Below are positions 11,302 through 21,937 of a DNA stretch of 64,000 nucleotides, piece by piece. The notes beneath the pieces were generated by a model, which worked only from the letters and a program-made list of their open reading frames with translations, was not told the origin of the DNA and searched no databases. The stretch covers positions 18,722,393-18,786,392 of the forward strand of contig NC_092228.1 of the NCBI RefSeq assembly GCF_036320965.1, read 5' to 3'. This DNA comes from Panulirus ornatus. Its lineage: Eukaryota > Arthropoda > Malacostraca > Decapoda > Palinuridae. A program made the translations under genes and the position numbers. The number at the start of each line of letters is the position of its first letter. Positions within the stretch are counted from its first letter, which is position 1.

Positions 11302-11538
11302 CCCTGGGGATAGGGGAGAAAGAATACTTCCCACGTATTCCCTGCGTGTCGTAGAAGGCGACTAAAAGGGGAGGGAGCGGGGGGCTGGAAATCCTCCCCT
11401 CTCGTTTTTTTTTTAATTTTCCAAAAGAAGGAACAGAGAATTGGGCCAGGTGAGGGTATTCCCTCAAGGCCCAGTCCTCTGTTCTTAACGCTACCTCGCT
11501 AATGCGGGAAATGGCGAATAGTTTGAAAGAAAAGAAAA
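11298..11538 (+). mobile_element. SINE, full-length-type copy
   Basis: Starts TTATCCCTGGGGATAGGGG directly from the (AT)n. It carries the central motif TGTCGTAGAAGGCGACTAAA, the G-rich block, a T-run, CCAAAAGAAGGAACAGAG, AAGGCCCAGTCCTCTGTTC, and the 3' hairpin ACGCTACCTCGCTAATGCGG with AAATGGCGAATAGTTTGAAA. No coding capacity. I cannot find a convincing tRNA-type A/B-box head. Confidence 0.85.
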
Positions 11539-11542
11539 AATA

Positions 11543-11572
<30 letters not shown>
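11539..11572. repeat. (AT)n plus T-run
   Basis: About 21 bases of AT then about 15 T, forming a tail-to-tail junction between the plus-strand SINE and the 3' end of the minus-strand RTE. Confidence 0.85.
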
Positions 11573-11573
<1 letters not shown>

Positions 11574-14453
11574 ATACTTTGTAGCTGTCTCCCGCGTTTG
11601 CGAGGTAGCGCAAGGAAACAGACGAAAGAAATGGCCCAACCCCCCCCATACACATGTACATACACACGTCCACACACGCAAATATACATACCTACACAGC
11701 TTTCCATGGTTTACCCCAGACGCTTCACATGCCTTGATTCAATCCACTGACAGCACGTCAACCCCTGTATACCACATCGCTCCAATTCACTCTATTCCTT
11801 GCCCTCCTTTCACCCTCCTGCATGTTCAGGCCCCGATCACACAAAATCTTTTTCACTCCATCTTTCCACCTCCAATTTAGTCTCCCTCTTCTCCTCGTTC
11901 CCTCCACCTCCGACACATATATCCTCTTGGTCAATCTTTCCTCACTCGTTCTCTCCATGTGCCCAAACCATTTCAAAACACCCTCTTCTGCTCTCTCAAC
12001 CACGCTCTTTTTATTTCCACACATCTCTCTTACCCTTACATTACTTACTCGATCAAACCACCTCACACCACACATTTTCCTCAAACATCTCATTTCCAGC
12101 ACGTCCATCCTCCTGCGCACAACTCTATCCATAGCCCACGCCTCGCAACCATACAACATTGTTGGAACCACTATTCCTTCAAACATACCCATTTTTGCTT
12201 TCCGAGATAATGTTCTCGACTTCCACACATTTTTCAAGGCTCCCAAAATTTTCGCCCCCTCCCCCACCCTATGATCCACTTCCGCTTCCATGGTTCCATC
12301 CGCTGACAGATCCACTCCCAGATATCTAAAACACTTCACTTCCTCCAGTTTTTCTCCATTCAAACTCACCTCCCAATTGACTTGACCCTCAACCCTACTG
12401 TACCTAATAACCTTGCTCTTATTCACATTTACTCTTAACTTTCTTCTTCCACACACTTTACCAAACTCAGTCACCAGCTTCTGCAGTTTCTCACATGAAT
12501 CAGCCACCAGCGCTGTATCATCAGCGAACAACAACTGACTCACTTCCCAAGCTCTCTCATCCCCAACAGACTTCATACTTGCCCCTCTTTCCAGGACTCT
12601 TGCATTTACCTCCCTAACAACCCCATCCATAAACAAATTAAACAACCATGGAGACATCACACACCCCTGCCGCAAACCTACATTCACTGAGAACCAATCA
12701 CTTTCCTCTCTTCCTACACGTACACATGCCTTACATCCTCGATAAAAACTTTTCACTGCTTCTAACAACTTGCCTCCCACACCATATATTCTTAATACCT
12801 TCCACACAGCATCTCTATCAACTCTATCATATGCCTTCTCCAGATCCATAAATGCTACATACAAATCCATTTGCTTTTCTAAGTATTTCTCACATACATT
12901 CTTCAAAGCAAACACCTGATCCACACATCCTCTACCACTTCTGAAACCGCACTGCTCTTCCCCAATCTGATGCTCTGTACATGCCTTCACCCTCTCAATC
13001 AATACCCTCCCATATAATTTACCAGGAATACTCAACAAACTTATACCTCTGTAATTTGAGCACTCACTCTTATCCCCTTTGCCTTTGTACAATGGCACTA
13101 TGCACGCATTCCGCCAATCCTCAGGCACCTCACCATGAGTCATACATACATTAAATAACCTTACCAACCAGTCAACAATACAGTCACCCCCTTTTTTCAT
13201 AAATTCCACTGCAATACCATCTAAACCTGCTGCCTTGCCGGCTTTCATCTTCCGCAAAGCTTTTACTACCTCTTCTCTGTTTACCAAATCATTTTCCCTA
13301 ACCCTCTCACTTTGCACACCACCTCGACCAAAACACCCTATATCTGCCACTCTGTCATCAGACACATTCAACAAACCTTCAAAATACTCATTCCATCTCC
13401 TTCTCACATCACCACTACTTGTTATCACCTCCCCATTTACGCCCTTCACTGAAGTTCCCATTTGCTCCCTTGTCTTACGCACCCTATTTACCTCCTTCCA
13501 GAACATCTTTTTATTCTCCCTAAAATTTACTGATAGTTTCTCACCCCAACTCTCATTTGCCCTTTTTTTCACCTCTTGCACCTTTCTCTTGACCTCCTGT
13601 CCCTTTCTTTTATACTTCTCCCACTCAATTGCATTTTTTCCCTGCAAAAATCGTCTAAATGCCTCTCTCTTCTCTTTCACTAATACTCTTACTTCTTCAT
13701 CCCACCACTCACTACCCTTTCTAAACAGCCCACCTCCCACTCTTCTCATGCCACAAGCATCTTTTGCGCAATCCATCACTGATTCCCTAAATACATCCCA
13801 TTCCTCCCCCACTCCCCTTACTTCCATTGTTCTCACCTTTTTCCATTCTGTACACAGTCTCTCCTGGTACTTCCCCACACAGGTCTCCTTCCCAAGCTCA
13901 CTTACTCTCACCACCTTCACCCCAACATTCACTCCTCTTTTCTGAAAACCCATACTAATCTTCACCTTAGCCTCCACAAGATAATGATCAGACATCCCTC
14001 CAGTTGCACCTCTCAGCACATTAACATCCAAAAGTCTCTCTTTCGCATGCCTGTCAATTAACACGTAATCCAATAACGCTCTCTGGCCATCTCTCCTACT
14101 TACATAAGTATACTTATGTATATCTCGCTTTTTAAACCAGGTATTCCCAATCATCAGTCCTTTTTCAGCACATAAATCTACAAGCTCTTCACCATTTCCA
14201 TTTACAACACTGAACACCCCATGCATACCAATTATTCCCTCAACTGCCACATTACTCACCTTTGCATTCAAATCACCCATCACTATAACCCGGTCTCGTG
14301 CATCAAAATCGCTAACACACTCATTCAGCTGCTCCCAAAACACTTGCCTCTCATGATCTTTCTTCTCATGCCCAGGTGCATATGCACCAATAATCACCCA
14401 CCTCTCTCCATCAACTTTCAATTTTACCCATATTAATCGAGAATTTACTTTCT

Positions 14454-14456
<3 letters not shown>
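11573..14456 (-). mobile_element. RTE-type retrotransposon, best-preserved copy (5'-truncated)
   Basis: A 2.9 kb minus-strand copy. From its 3' end it has the terminal hairpin (complement near 11600), a short-type 3' UTR to about 11757, then a single uninterrupted reading frame to the (AT)n at 14457. Only the first part of the endonuclease and any 5' UTR are missing, apparently lost at the (AT)n boundary. The next minus-strand copy at 33.4-33.96 kb shows what the missing N-terminus looks like. Confidence 0.9.
11758..14421 (-). CDS. RTE-type endonuclease/reverse transcriptase (887 codons, N-terminally incomplete)
   Basis: An APE-type endonuclease domain comes first: GAYAPG at residues 12-17, GDLNAK at 49-54, LDYVLID at 117-123 and SDHYLV at 144-149. 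A basic coiled linker follows (ERYKRKGQEVKRKVQEVKK-like, roughly 250-330). The RT has [68 protein letters not shown] at about 581 and FADDT at about 632-636. The C-terminal region ends [14 protein letters not shown]...DVVYRG and a stop. RTE proteins nick target DNA and prime reverse transcription from it. Position 14421 is a TTG, not a real start; the frame remains open to 14456, where the (AT)n cuts it. The catalytic Glu of the endonuclease (SETKLKG) is missing, so this copy is not autonomous although RT looks intact. Confidence 0.9.
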   Translation of the reverse strand: MKVDGERWVIIGAYAPGHEKKDHERQVFWEQLNECVSDFDARDRVIVMGDLNAKVSNVAVEGIIGMHGVFSVVNGNGEELVDLCAEKGLMIGNTWFKKRDIHKYTYVSRRDGQRALLDYVLIDRHAKERLLDVNVLRGATGGMSDHYLVEAKVKISMGFQKRGVNVGVKVVRVSELGKETCVGKYQERLCTEWKKVRTMEVRGVGEEWDVFRESVMDCAKDACGMRRVGGGLFRKGSEWWDEEVRVLVKEKREAFRRFLQGKNAIEWEKYKRKGQEVKRKVQEVKKRANESWGEKLSVNFRENKKMFWKEVNRVRKTREQMGTSVKGVNGEVITSSGDVRRRWNEYFEGLLNVSDDRVADIGCFGRGGVQSERVRENDLVNREEVVKALRKMKAGKAAGLDGIAVEFMKKGGDCIVDWLVRLFNVCMTHGEVPEDWRNACIVPLYKGKGDKSECSNYRGISLLSIPGKLYGRVLIERVKACTEHQIGEEQCGFRSGRGCVDQVFALKNVCEKYLEKQMDLYVAFMDLEKAYDRVDRDAVWKVLRIYGVGGKLLEAVKSFYRGCKACVRVGREESDWFSVNVGLRQGCVMSPWLFNLFMDGVVREVNARVLERGASMKSVGDERAWEVSQLLFADDTALVADSCEKLQKLVTEFGKVCGRRKLRVNVNKSKVIRYSRVEGQVNWEVSLNGEKLEEVKCFRYLGVDLSADGTMEAEVDHRVGEGAKILGALKNVWKSRTLSRKAKMGMFEGIVVPTMLYGCEAWAMDRVVRRRMDVLEMRCLRKMCGVRWFDRVSNVRVREMCGNKKSVVERAEEGVLKWFGHMERTSEERLTKRIYVSEVEGTRRRGRLNWRWKDGVKKILCDRGLNMQEGERRARNRVNWSDVVYRG

Positions 14457-14492
<36 letters not shown>
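14457..14492. repeat. (AT)n microsatellite
   Basis: About 36 bases of AT at the 5' truncation point of the RTE and the 5' end of the next SINE. Confidence 0.9.
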
Positions 14493-14495
<3 letters not shown>

Positions 14496-14730
14496 CCCTG
14501 GGGATAGGGGTTTAAGAATACTTCCCACGTATTCCCTGCGTGTCGTAGAAGGTGACTAAAAGGGGAGGGAGCGGGGGGCTGGAATTCCTCCCCTCTCGTT
14601 TTTTTTTTAAATTTTCCAAAAGAAGGAACAGAGGGGGGCCAGGTGAGGATATTCCAAAAAAGGCCCAGTCCTCTGTTCTTAATGCTACCTCGCTAACGTG
14701 GGAAATGGCAAATAGTTTAAAAGAAAGAAG

Positions 14731-14733
<3 letters not shown>
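14492..14733 (+). mobile_element. SINE
   Basis: Starts TTATCCCTGGGGATAGGGG, with the central motif TGTCGTAGAAGGTGACTAAA. The body is as in other copies and the 3' hairpin is ATGCTACCTCGCTAACGTGG, followed by AAATGGCAAATAGTTTAAAAG. Confidence 0.85.
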
Positions 14734-14815
<82 letters not shown>

Positions 14816-14820
14816 TTTTT
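14734..14820. repeat. long (AT)n plus T-run between two inverted SINEs
   Basis: About 73 bases of AT then about 14 T. The flanking SINEs face each other tail to tail, so 14492-15050 is a large imperfect palindrome centred on this tract. Confidence 0.9.
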
Positions 14821-15050
14821 CATACTATTTGCCATTTCCCACGTTAGCGAGGTAGCGTTAAGAACAGAGAACTGGGCCTTAGAGGGAATATCCTCACCTG
14901 ACCCCCTTCTCTGTTCCTTCTTTTGGAAAATTAAAAAAAAACAAGAAAGGGGAGGATTTCCAGCCACCCGCTCCCTCCCCTTTTAGTCGCCTTCTACGAC
15001 ACGCAGGGAATACGTGGGAAGTATTCTTTCTCCCCTATCCCCAGGGATAA
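14821..15050 (-). mobile_element. SINE
   Basis: Complete minus-strand copy: hairpin complement TTTCCCACGTTAGCGAGGTA at its 3' end, central motif near 14985-15000, and 5' end TATCCCTGGGGATAGG complement at 15034-15050. Confidence 0.85.
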
Positions 15051-15060
15051 TATATATATT

Positions 15061-15192
15061 TTTTTTTTTTTTTCATACTATTCGCTATTTCCCGCGATAG
15101 CGAGGTAGCGTTAAGAACAGAGGACTGGGCCTTTGAGGGAATATCCTCACCTGGCCCTCTTCTCTGTTCCTTCTTTTGGAAAAAAAAACGAG

Positions 15193-15195
<3 letters not shown>
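15061..15195 (-). mobile_element. SINE (5'-truncated)
   Basis: T-run, then complement of the SINE 3' half (ATTTCCCGCGATAGCGAGGT, AGAGGACTGGGCCTTTGAGG, CTGTTCCTTCTTTTGG). It stops at the internal T-run (complement of CTCGTTTTTTT) where an ATAAT/(AT)n begins. Confidence 0.8.

Positions 15196-15249
<54 letters not shown>
15196..15249. repeat. (AT)n microsatellite
   Basis: About 54 bases of AT at the truncated 5' end of a SINE. Confidence 0.9.
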
Positions 15250-15251
<2 letters not shown>

Positions 15252-15717
15252 CATGGCAATAGCTTAACATAGAATCACAGACAAAGATATTTAAATACTT
15301 TTCTATGTGTCAGTCAAAACAGAAAGATAATGCTTTAGTTAAGACCATCTAAAAATAAATGATCAGTACAGTGCTTGTTATCTTCTTTAAAGCGATGTTA
15401 GTTTAATTCTTGATTTTTCTACATTCTTTGTATAAGCATCAAGCTGTAACACATACACTGTATAGCAAAACAGTACATTTCAAAATGAATTCAACAGAAA
15501 TCTAAGGAAATTTTTTCTTCCTAATGCATGATTTCACTGCCCCATAAATACCTTAACTATTGCAGTGCCATCTAATCCTTCAAAATCCATCAGTTTTCTG
15601 ACAAAATTTTTGACTGCTTTAATGGTACATAAATAAATCATAATATCTAAAAGATAAATTGAAAATTTCTTTCTACCTACCAGCTCCATCTTACTCTAGT
15701 CCCAAAACTTATCAATA
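15250..15717. other. no gene recognised
   Basis: AT-rich non-coding sequence without long open frames or recognised repeats. Confidence 0.5.
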
Positions 15718-17047
15718 TAGTAAAATCCCCTTCAAATGGACTAATTGAGGGAAAGGGTGGTCCATTAGAAGCCATGTTTCATTCCATCCCAAATTTTCTT
15801 AGGAACATTAAAAAATCAAATATTAACGAGTGTACGAGAACCTTACGTTTTTCCTATGAAGATTAAATAGGTCTTGTAGGGATAACCTATGCCTCCTAAA
15901 GCTGGAGGTGTTCAGGGAATGTTAGAGAGTACTCTGAATCAAATGAAAATAGCTTCTGGCATCACCTGGTCATAAATGGGGCATTCATGAGGTGCAAGCT
16001 TTCCTTACAGTCATGATACTTCATTACTTTCAGGTTTTCAGCAACGCTCTGTTTCGTGGACCACTCAACACATGCAATACTGATAGTGCTCTTATTTACA
16101 TATTTGAGTGGACAGGAATTGGCAAGAGTACTTATGTGAAAAAGATATAATAATAAGCAATGTTTGAGTAGGGTGTATGGTGCTTATAAAAAGATGGTAG
16201 AACTAGTCTGGTAGTCCCATCTTGATGAGACAGAAAGTAAAACCAGCAATCCTGACATGGAGAGTGTAAGATGGTTCTAGGTACCACTTTAATGCTTCTC
16301 AGTCAGGATGGTAGTATCACCGTGGGTGGCTGTTGTCAACAACCTAATACAAAAGACAGGCCTTCGTACCACAAAAACACTGCAACCGTGTGAGAAAATA
16401 GCTTATTCATGTGCTTACTAAGCATGCACTTACTTTAGACTGTTATGTCTTAAAAATTCTACTTAAATTATCTTTGCAGTGGTAAAGATACAAAAAACAG
16501 TGCTGTATCATTACAACTATTGTAAATAAGTTTAAAACGAAATGTACATAAGCAGACAGAGAGCACATTGTCTGTTATAGAAATGACAAAGTGCATCAGG
16601 GTGATGCACAAATGACTGTCATATGTTTTTTCTGATGCCCAGCATCTTGGACCATGGTTGGAAGCTAATATACTATTCTGTTACATCCCAAGCTTTGCTG
16701 TATCATTACAACTATTGTAAATAAGTTTAAAATGAAATATACATAAGCAGAAAGAGAGCACATTGTCTGTTATAGAAATGACAAAGTGCATCAGGGTGAC
16801 GTACAAATGACTGTCATATGTTTTTTCTGATGCCCAGCATCTTGGACCATGGTTGGAAGCTAATATACTATTCTGTTACATCCCAAGCTTTGCCCAATGG
16901 GTACTTACATTACGGGACTAAATTTCTGAAGCAACAAGCTTTCATAGAAACTTCTGTTAAATCCCAAAATTTGTTCAATGGGTTCTAGACACTCTGTTAG
17001 AAGCTAAGTTCTGATGCAATGAAGTTCATTAGAATAGGGATTTACTG
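15718..17047. mobile_element. putative non-autonomous Tc1/mariner-pogo-like DNA element
   Basis: The two ends form imperfect terminal inverted repeats of about 35 bases: left TAGTAAAATCCCCTTCAAAT, right (reverse complement) CAGTAAATCCCTATTCTAAT, continuing GGACTAATTGA versus GAACTTCATTG. Both ends are flanked by TA (15716-15717 and 17048-17049), the target duplication of this superfamily. There is no transposase open frame, so it is an internally decayed or non-autonomous copy. The TIR match is imperfect and seen only by eye. Confidence 0.4.
16502..16891. repeat. tandem duplication, 195-bp unit x 2
   Basis: Unit 1 16502-16696 and unit 2 16697-16891 both begin GCTGTATCATTACAACTATT and end TTACATCCCAAGCTTT, with only a handful of substitutions (for example ACGAAATGTAC versus ATGAAATATAC). 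A third, more diverged echo of the unit end (TTCTGTTAAATCCCAAAATTTG) follows at about 16951. Confidence 0.85.
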
Positions 17048-17049
17048 TA

Positions 17050-20000
17050 CTGCACAATACGATTATTCATAATGCATTTATAACTTAAAAATAAAACAGC
17101 CATCAAAGAAGTCTTTCTCAAAACTGGAATGAAATCTAATGGTCCCCCTAAATACCTTTTCTAAATAATAAATATAAACATATACATTATACTGAAAATG
17201 CTACCGTTTGATATCTGTCCAAAACTAAAAAAAACTCCCAAAAAAATCAATTCGAAATTAATTTATGCTTTATGTATTTGAAACCCATGTGTTCATCAAC
17301 AACAGACATTGTTTTATCACATTCTCCACAGTTCAGCATATGATAATTTTCAGTTAAATGAGGTATAAAAATTTTAAAGCATTTATTATAACAACTATTT
17401 TTCACAAGATAGTCTGCAGTTTTGTTAAAGAAATGAACTTCATTTATTTCACTAACTCATAATCATATATATATATATATGTTAGGTACTACAAGCCACA
17501 ATGCCATATCAGAAAATTAATTTTTAAATGTTCTTTGTTTTCTAAACTCTGATTTAGTACATATCAACATGTCTTTTCCTGCATCCATAGCAAGGTGGTG
17601 CAGGAACATTTTCTAACAATCTAATCATGAGGAAAAGCAAATGCTTTAAAGTACTTCTTTTCTTCATAAGGGAAGCTGTTCCACAGATTCTTCAACATCC
17701 TTTATAGAATAACTTTTGAATACTAATGCATCCTAATGAGTATCATTATGCAGTACATCAAGATTAGTTGCAATCATAGGTTCAATCATTTTGTATGTAT
17801 TGCAAAAATGTTTTAAATTGATTAATTCTATTCCTGTTTTCTATGAACAAAATTACATAATTCCAACTCTAAGAAACAAGACTGTAGAATAGAAGAATTC
17901 AGTAATTCATACATGTACCACTGGAAGTGTGTACCACTTCTGCCCTGCTGCCGTTAATGGTTCCTTAGCCACATCTATAGTGCACCACTATTAATAGACA
18001 GTGACTGCTTCTGCAGTACCGCTGACTGTCTATCACATATATCTAAACTTTCTCCTATCCTGCACAGATTATAATTCCTCAGTACCTATAACTGTTTCCC
18101 TTTAGCTCTACCAATCATTGTTTGTGCCAACCTGTAATGATTGAGGGACAAAGTGTAATCAATATGAGGAAGAAAAGAATTTTGGTTGGATCAACCATCA
18201 TTCTTTATAAACTATGCATTCACACCCAGCACATTGTATGGGATAACCTTTTATAGTGACTATGGTCATGTTTTGAGCACTGATAAATAATTTTTGAGAA
18301 AAATTCTTGAACTATGATACCTGGGCATATGCTACAACAAACCTGGCAAGCAAAATATGAACATACACAATGACACAAAAAATAATTCATTTTTCTGAAG
18401 GATAACATTTTTGGTCTGATGCAAGAATAGTGTTAGAGTAAACAGAAAAAGGTAAGTAACCACAGCAATCTAAACCAAAACATAAATCACACTTCATAAC
18501 ACTGAATCTATCCACACACAACAGAATTCATTTAAAAGGTAACAAAATGACTAGTAGCACAAGATTCACAAGCAGTCATCAGCATGAGAAATTAGCTTTG
18601 CAATAAAAACTATGTATCATTAGAGGAAACTGCACCCTGGTTAACATGCTAAGCTATACTGGGGAGGATTTGTTTGCTTGCTAGCTGACAATAATGAGCA
18701 GGTAATACATCAAAAAAATTCTTTAAGAATCATAAGATGGTTAAGTGAACACTTTAGAAAAAAGCAAAGCTTGACTCTCATCCTTTAGGACTGCTTAGTA
18801 ACCATTTTTGCTAAGCCATTTGCACGCACTACTTGAGAGAGATAAGTGACCAATGACATACACATGATGGCACTCAACTTTTACTTGGAACAAGGGATCA
18901 TGTGAGGAATATAGATAGCATTCTGGCACTTTGCTCACTTAAAATCACAAGAAAGTTTTGTACTTTTCTTGGAACCTCTCTATCAACCAAATGAGTCACA
19001 AAACTACTGGTTGTGGAATTCTATTAGTATTCAATGATTCAAGAAACTTAATCATACCGCTTTATGAAAAAAATCAGGTTTTGAAAAAATCTGGTTTTCC
19101 CCTGTTGGATATCTGGGAACTCAAATATCAGCATATGAGTTTTGAACCACATTAAGGAATACAGACATTTCACACTTCTCAAATTCTCAGACAAGACCCT
19201 GACATAAAAAAATATCAATCATTTACTGCATGGGTGTAGCACAACTAAAATTGATACTGAAAAAAAATGTCTGGATTTATCATATAGAGAATAAACTATC
19301 CCACCAGCAATGATCAATTGTAAGTGTATTACACTGTTAAGCTAGGTTATACTAGTTTGGGTTTCCTGGGGTGGTATTCTATTTTTAATTGAAACAGAAC
19401 ACCAATCAAAATAAACTACGCCTAAGATAGCATAATATAACCTAGAATTCTTTGGAATGACTGTGACTGGTGAAATAAGAGTTCCACTAACAGCAATGAA
19501 TCTGGTGAAGTGATTTTCACCAATAATGATATGTTTTCTCTGCATCCTCAAAGTATACAAATATCAGTGTCTCTGAACATAACTACTGCAATCAAACACC
19601 TGCAGGCTCTATGGTGCAATCTGAGAATATTTTAAAGCCTAACTGACAGCTTACATAAAGGGTCATGGAAACTTAAAAAAAGGACAAAACTTCATAATGT
19701 GGCCATAAATTCAAAATAAATCAGTTACATTACATGGTCATGTTTGCCACATATGAATTACAAAAATGATGAACATCACCGAGAAAAGATACTAAGGTCC
19801 CATTACTAAGGGGCACTTGGATGTCGTCGTTCATTCATGTGCCAATAGCAATGGTTTACACTTCCTCCAAGCTTTCATACTCTCTTCTTTATTTGAAATG
19901 TAACATCCACTGAAAAAAGAAGAAAAAAAACAACCCAGCAGATTTCTGCAAACCTTCAGAAAAAGCTTTAGTCTGCTCACTCTAATGGTCTCGAATACAA

Positions 20001-20892
20001 GGAACTACATTTACTCCTTGTTATTCATGGTTTAATATTTGCTCTTCTGGTAATTTGCTAAAACTTTTCTGTATGCATATCTACTTCCAATGCCATATTT
20101 TTAACTATTCATGGATCCATGGTCAGATTTTCACTTCACCCTACCAGTCTGCTTCAGTTTGCATATGGGTAATGTACTTATGAGCCTACCAGTGTTTTAC
20201 TTGGGTTCTTAGTTGTTGTTCTTTGCTTATTCACAACTTCTAAGAAAAAAGTGTGTAGTGCATCTAATCACACAAAAAGTGTTATATGCAAACGTAATAT
20301 ATGTATACAGTAGTATGAAAATATAACAAATGCTGACCAAAAAAGCATTCACCAGTGGAAGCAGATATGCAGGCACAGGTGGACATGGTGAAACATTAGT
20401 AATGAGTGTAAAGGTGGTAATCAAGTATGTACTATGGTCCACAAAATTACTTGAAATCTAAAAAAATTTTGTGGGTATCATTCAATTTGCTAGACTTGAT
20501 GAAGTTTCTGTTAATTTGATTACAGTAAGTCAAGTGTGAGTGTTGCTGATTTTCCCTCAGTAATATTTCATTTCAATACAAACACACCACAATAGAAATA
20601 AGATAGTCAAACCGTTTGTCCTCGATGCATATCTCTATTGCATCACTTACACATACCTATATAACATCATGCTCTCACTAATACTATATCAATTTTACAT
20701 TTAATTTGTTGATGTATATTGATATATTACATAATATATCAATTGAGTGCAAATACATCAGAGAAGAAAGAGGATATTTGAAAAAGATTTCTGGAAATAT
20801 TTCTATTGGAATCCACCAGATTTCTTGGCATCAAAAATAAAAATCTGTTGCACAAGAAATAAAATGTCAATCGCATAAGTTAAGTTGGAGAC
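17050..20892. other. no gene recognised
   Basis: About 3.8 kb of AT-rich sequence with no long open frame. It contains a short (AT)n at 17467-17480. A modest inverted repeat lies near 17990-18035 (AATAGACAGT...ACTGTCTATC). Confidence 0.5.
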
Positions 20893-21346
20893 CGTAGTGG
20901 CATAGTATAATACAATGGGGAGCTGGGTGATGAGGGAGTAACCATCATTGCTCATCCTTCTCTCTCCCCCTTCTGCTTGCTCACCCTCACAGTCGGCTTA
21001 TTGGCTTATTCAATTGGTTGTTATAGTGTAAATTTATTCCCTCCTTACATTTTATGCTCAGTATTTGCAAATCATATCCTATACTATCACAGTTCACCAC
21101 AAACATGACAGAATCAGTTAGTAAGCTAATATCAATTCTGTCATTTGTGTGGACAACACATACAAAATGGACTGGGAATATAAAGAATGCAAAACTAAAG
21201 GATGAAAGAAATTTACATAACACCTAATCAAAGTAGCCAGTTATGAGGGCACATGGAGTGACCAAGCAGTAAGGAGAAAGGGAGAGTCAAGCAGCAATGG
21301 TCACAACATCATCACCCAACCGTCCATATCATACTCTGCCACCATC
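20893..21346. mobile_element. foldback/MITE-like element with about 110-bp inverted arms
   Basis: The left arm (20893-21000: GTGGCATAGTAT, GGGTGATGAGGGAGTAACCA, TCTCTCCCCCTTCTGCTTGC) matches the reverse complement of the right arm (21230-21346: GTGGCAGAGTATGAT, GGGTGATGATGTTGTGACCA, CTCTCCCTTTCTCCTTACTG) over about 110 bases with perhaps 75-80% identity by eye. The 230-base interior is non-coding. The structure is that of a miniature inverted-repeat or foldback DNA element. No clear target duplication was found. Confidence 0.55.
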
Positions 21347-21937
21347 TTTCTAACATCACTCATGAGATAGACTGTTGACTTTTTTTGTGCAACATATTCT
21401 TATTTTTTCTACAACAAATGTGGTGGCTTTTGCCCTGGTGAAAAAGCATAACCATATTAGTTCATTCATTATACAACAGAGATACTTCCCAAATATTTTT
21501 CTAAAAAGCATATTTCTTTTCTGATGTATTTTTGTAGTGAAAAACAAAAATCTGCGCAATAAAGTACTATACATGGCTAAAAATGTTGTAGAATTGATAC
21601 AGCTTCAATAAGAAATGATGATGTTTCATAAGTGTGGAAATGACAAGAGGGATGTGTATCCAGGAGATACTGCTCAAATGTCTTATTTCACTTTTGGTGC
21701 CTTTGTAATCACAAATGAATCTGTACAATGTCATCACACTGACTACTGATGTGTCATACATGGCATGGCATGGAAAAACTCTGGTAGCTGACTACAGGTG
21801 TGTCTCAAGCAGTTTGGGGCATCCCAAAATTCTGGGTTTGGTTAACAGAGGAGTAGTTATACATGGAGCAACTGATGGCTCAGAACATTTTTCCACACCT
21901 TCATCCATATTTTTCAACTGAGCAGGTCAGTAACAAC

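Noticed and set aside
11087..11707. 206-codon minus-strand open frame with Tyr-Ile repeats
   Set aside because: Runs through RTE 3' UTR, (AT)n and SINE; a composition artefact.
13235..13945. 236-codon plus-strand open frame, Ser/Phe/Pro/Thr-rich
   Set aside because: Antisense shadow of the RTE endonuclease-linker coding on the minus strand; the same shadow recurs at every RTE copy.
15250..20890. Search for tRNA, snRNA or rRNA genes in the non-coding tract
   Set aside because: No cloverleaf with matching anticodon arm, B-box or rRNA-like conserved string was seen.
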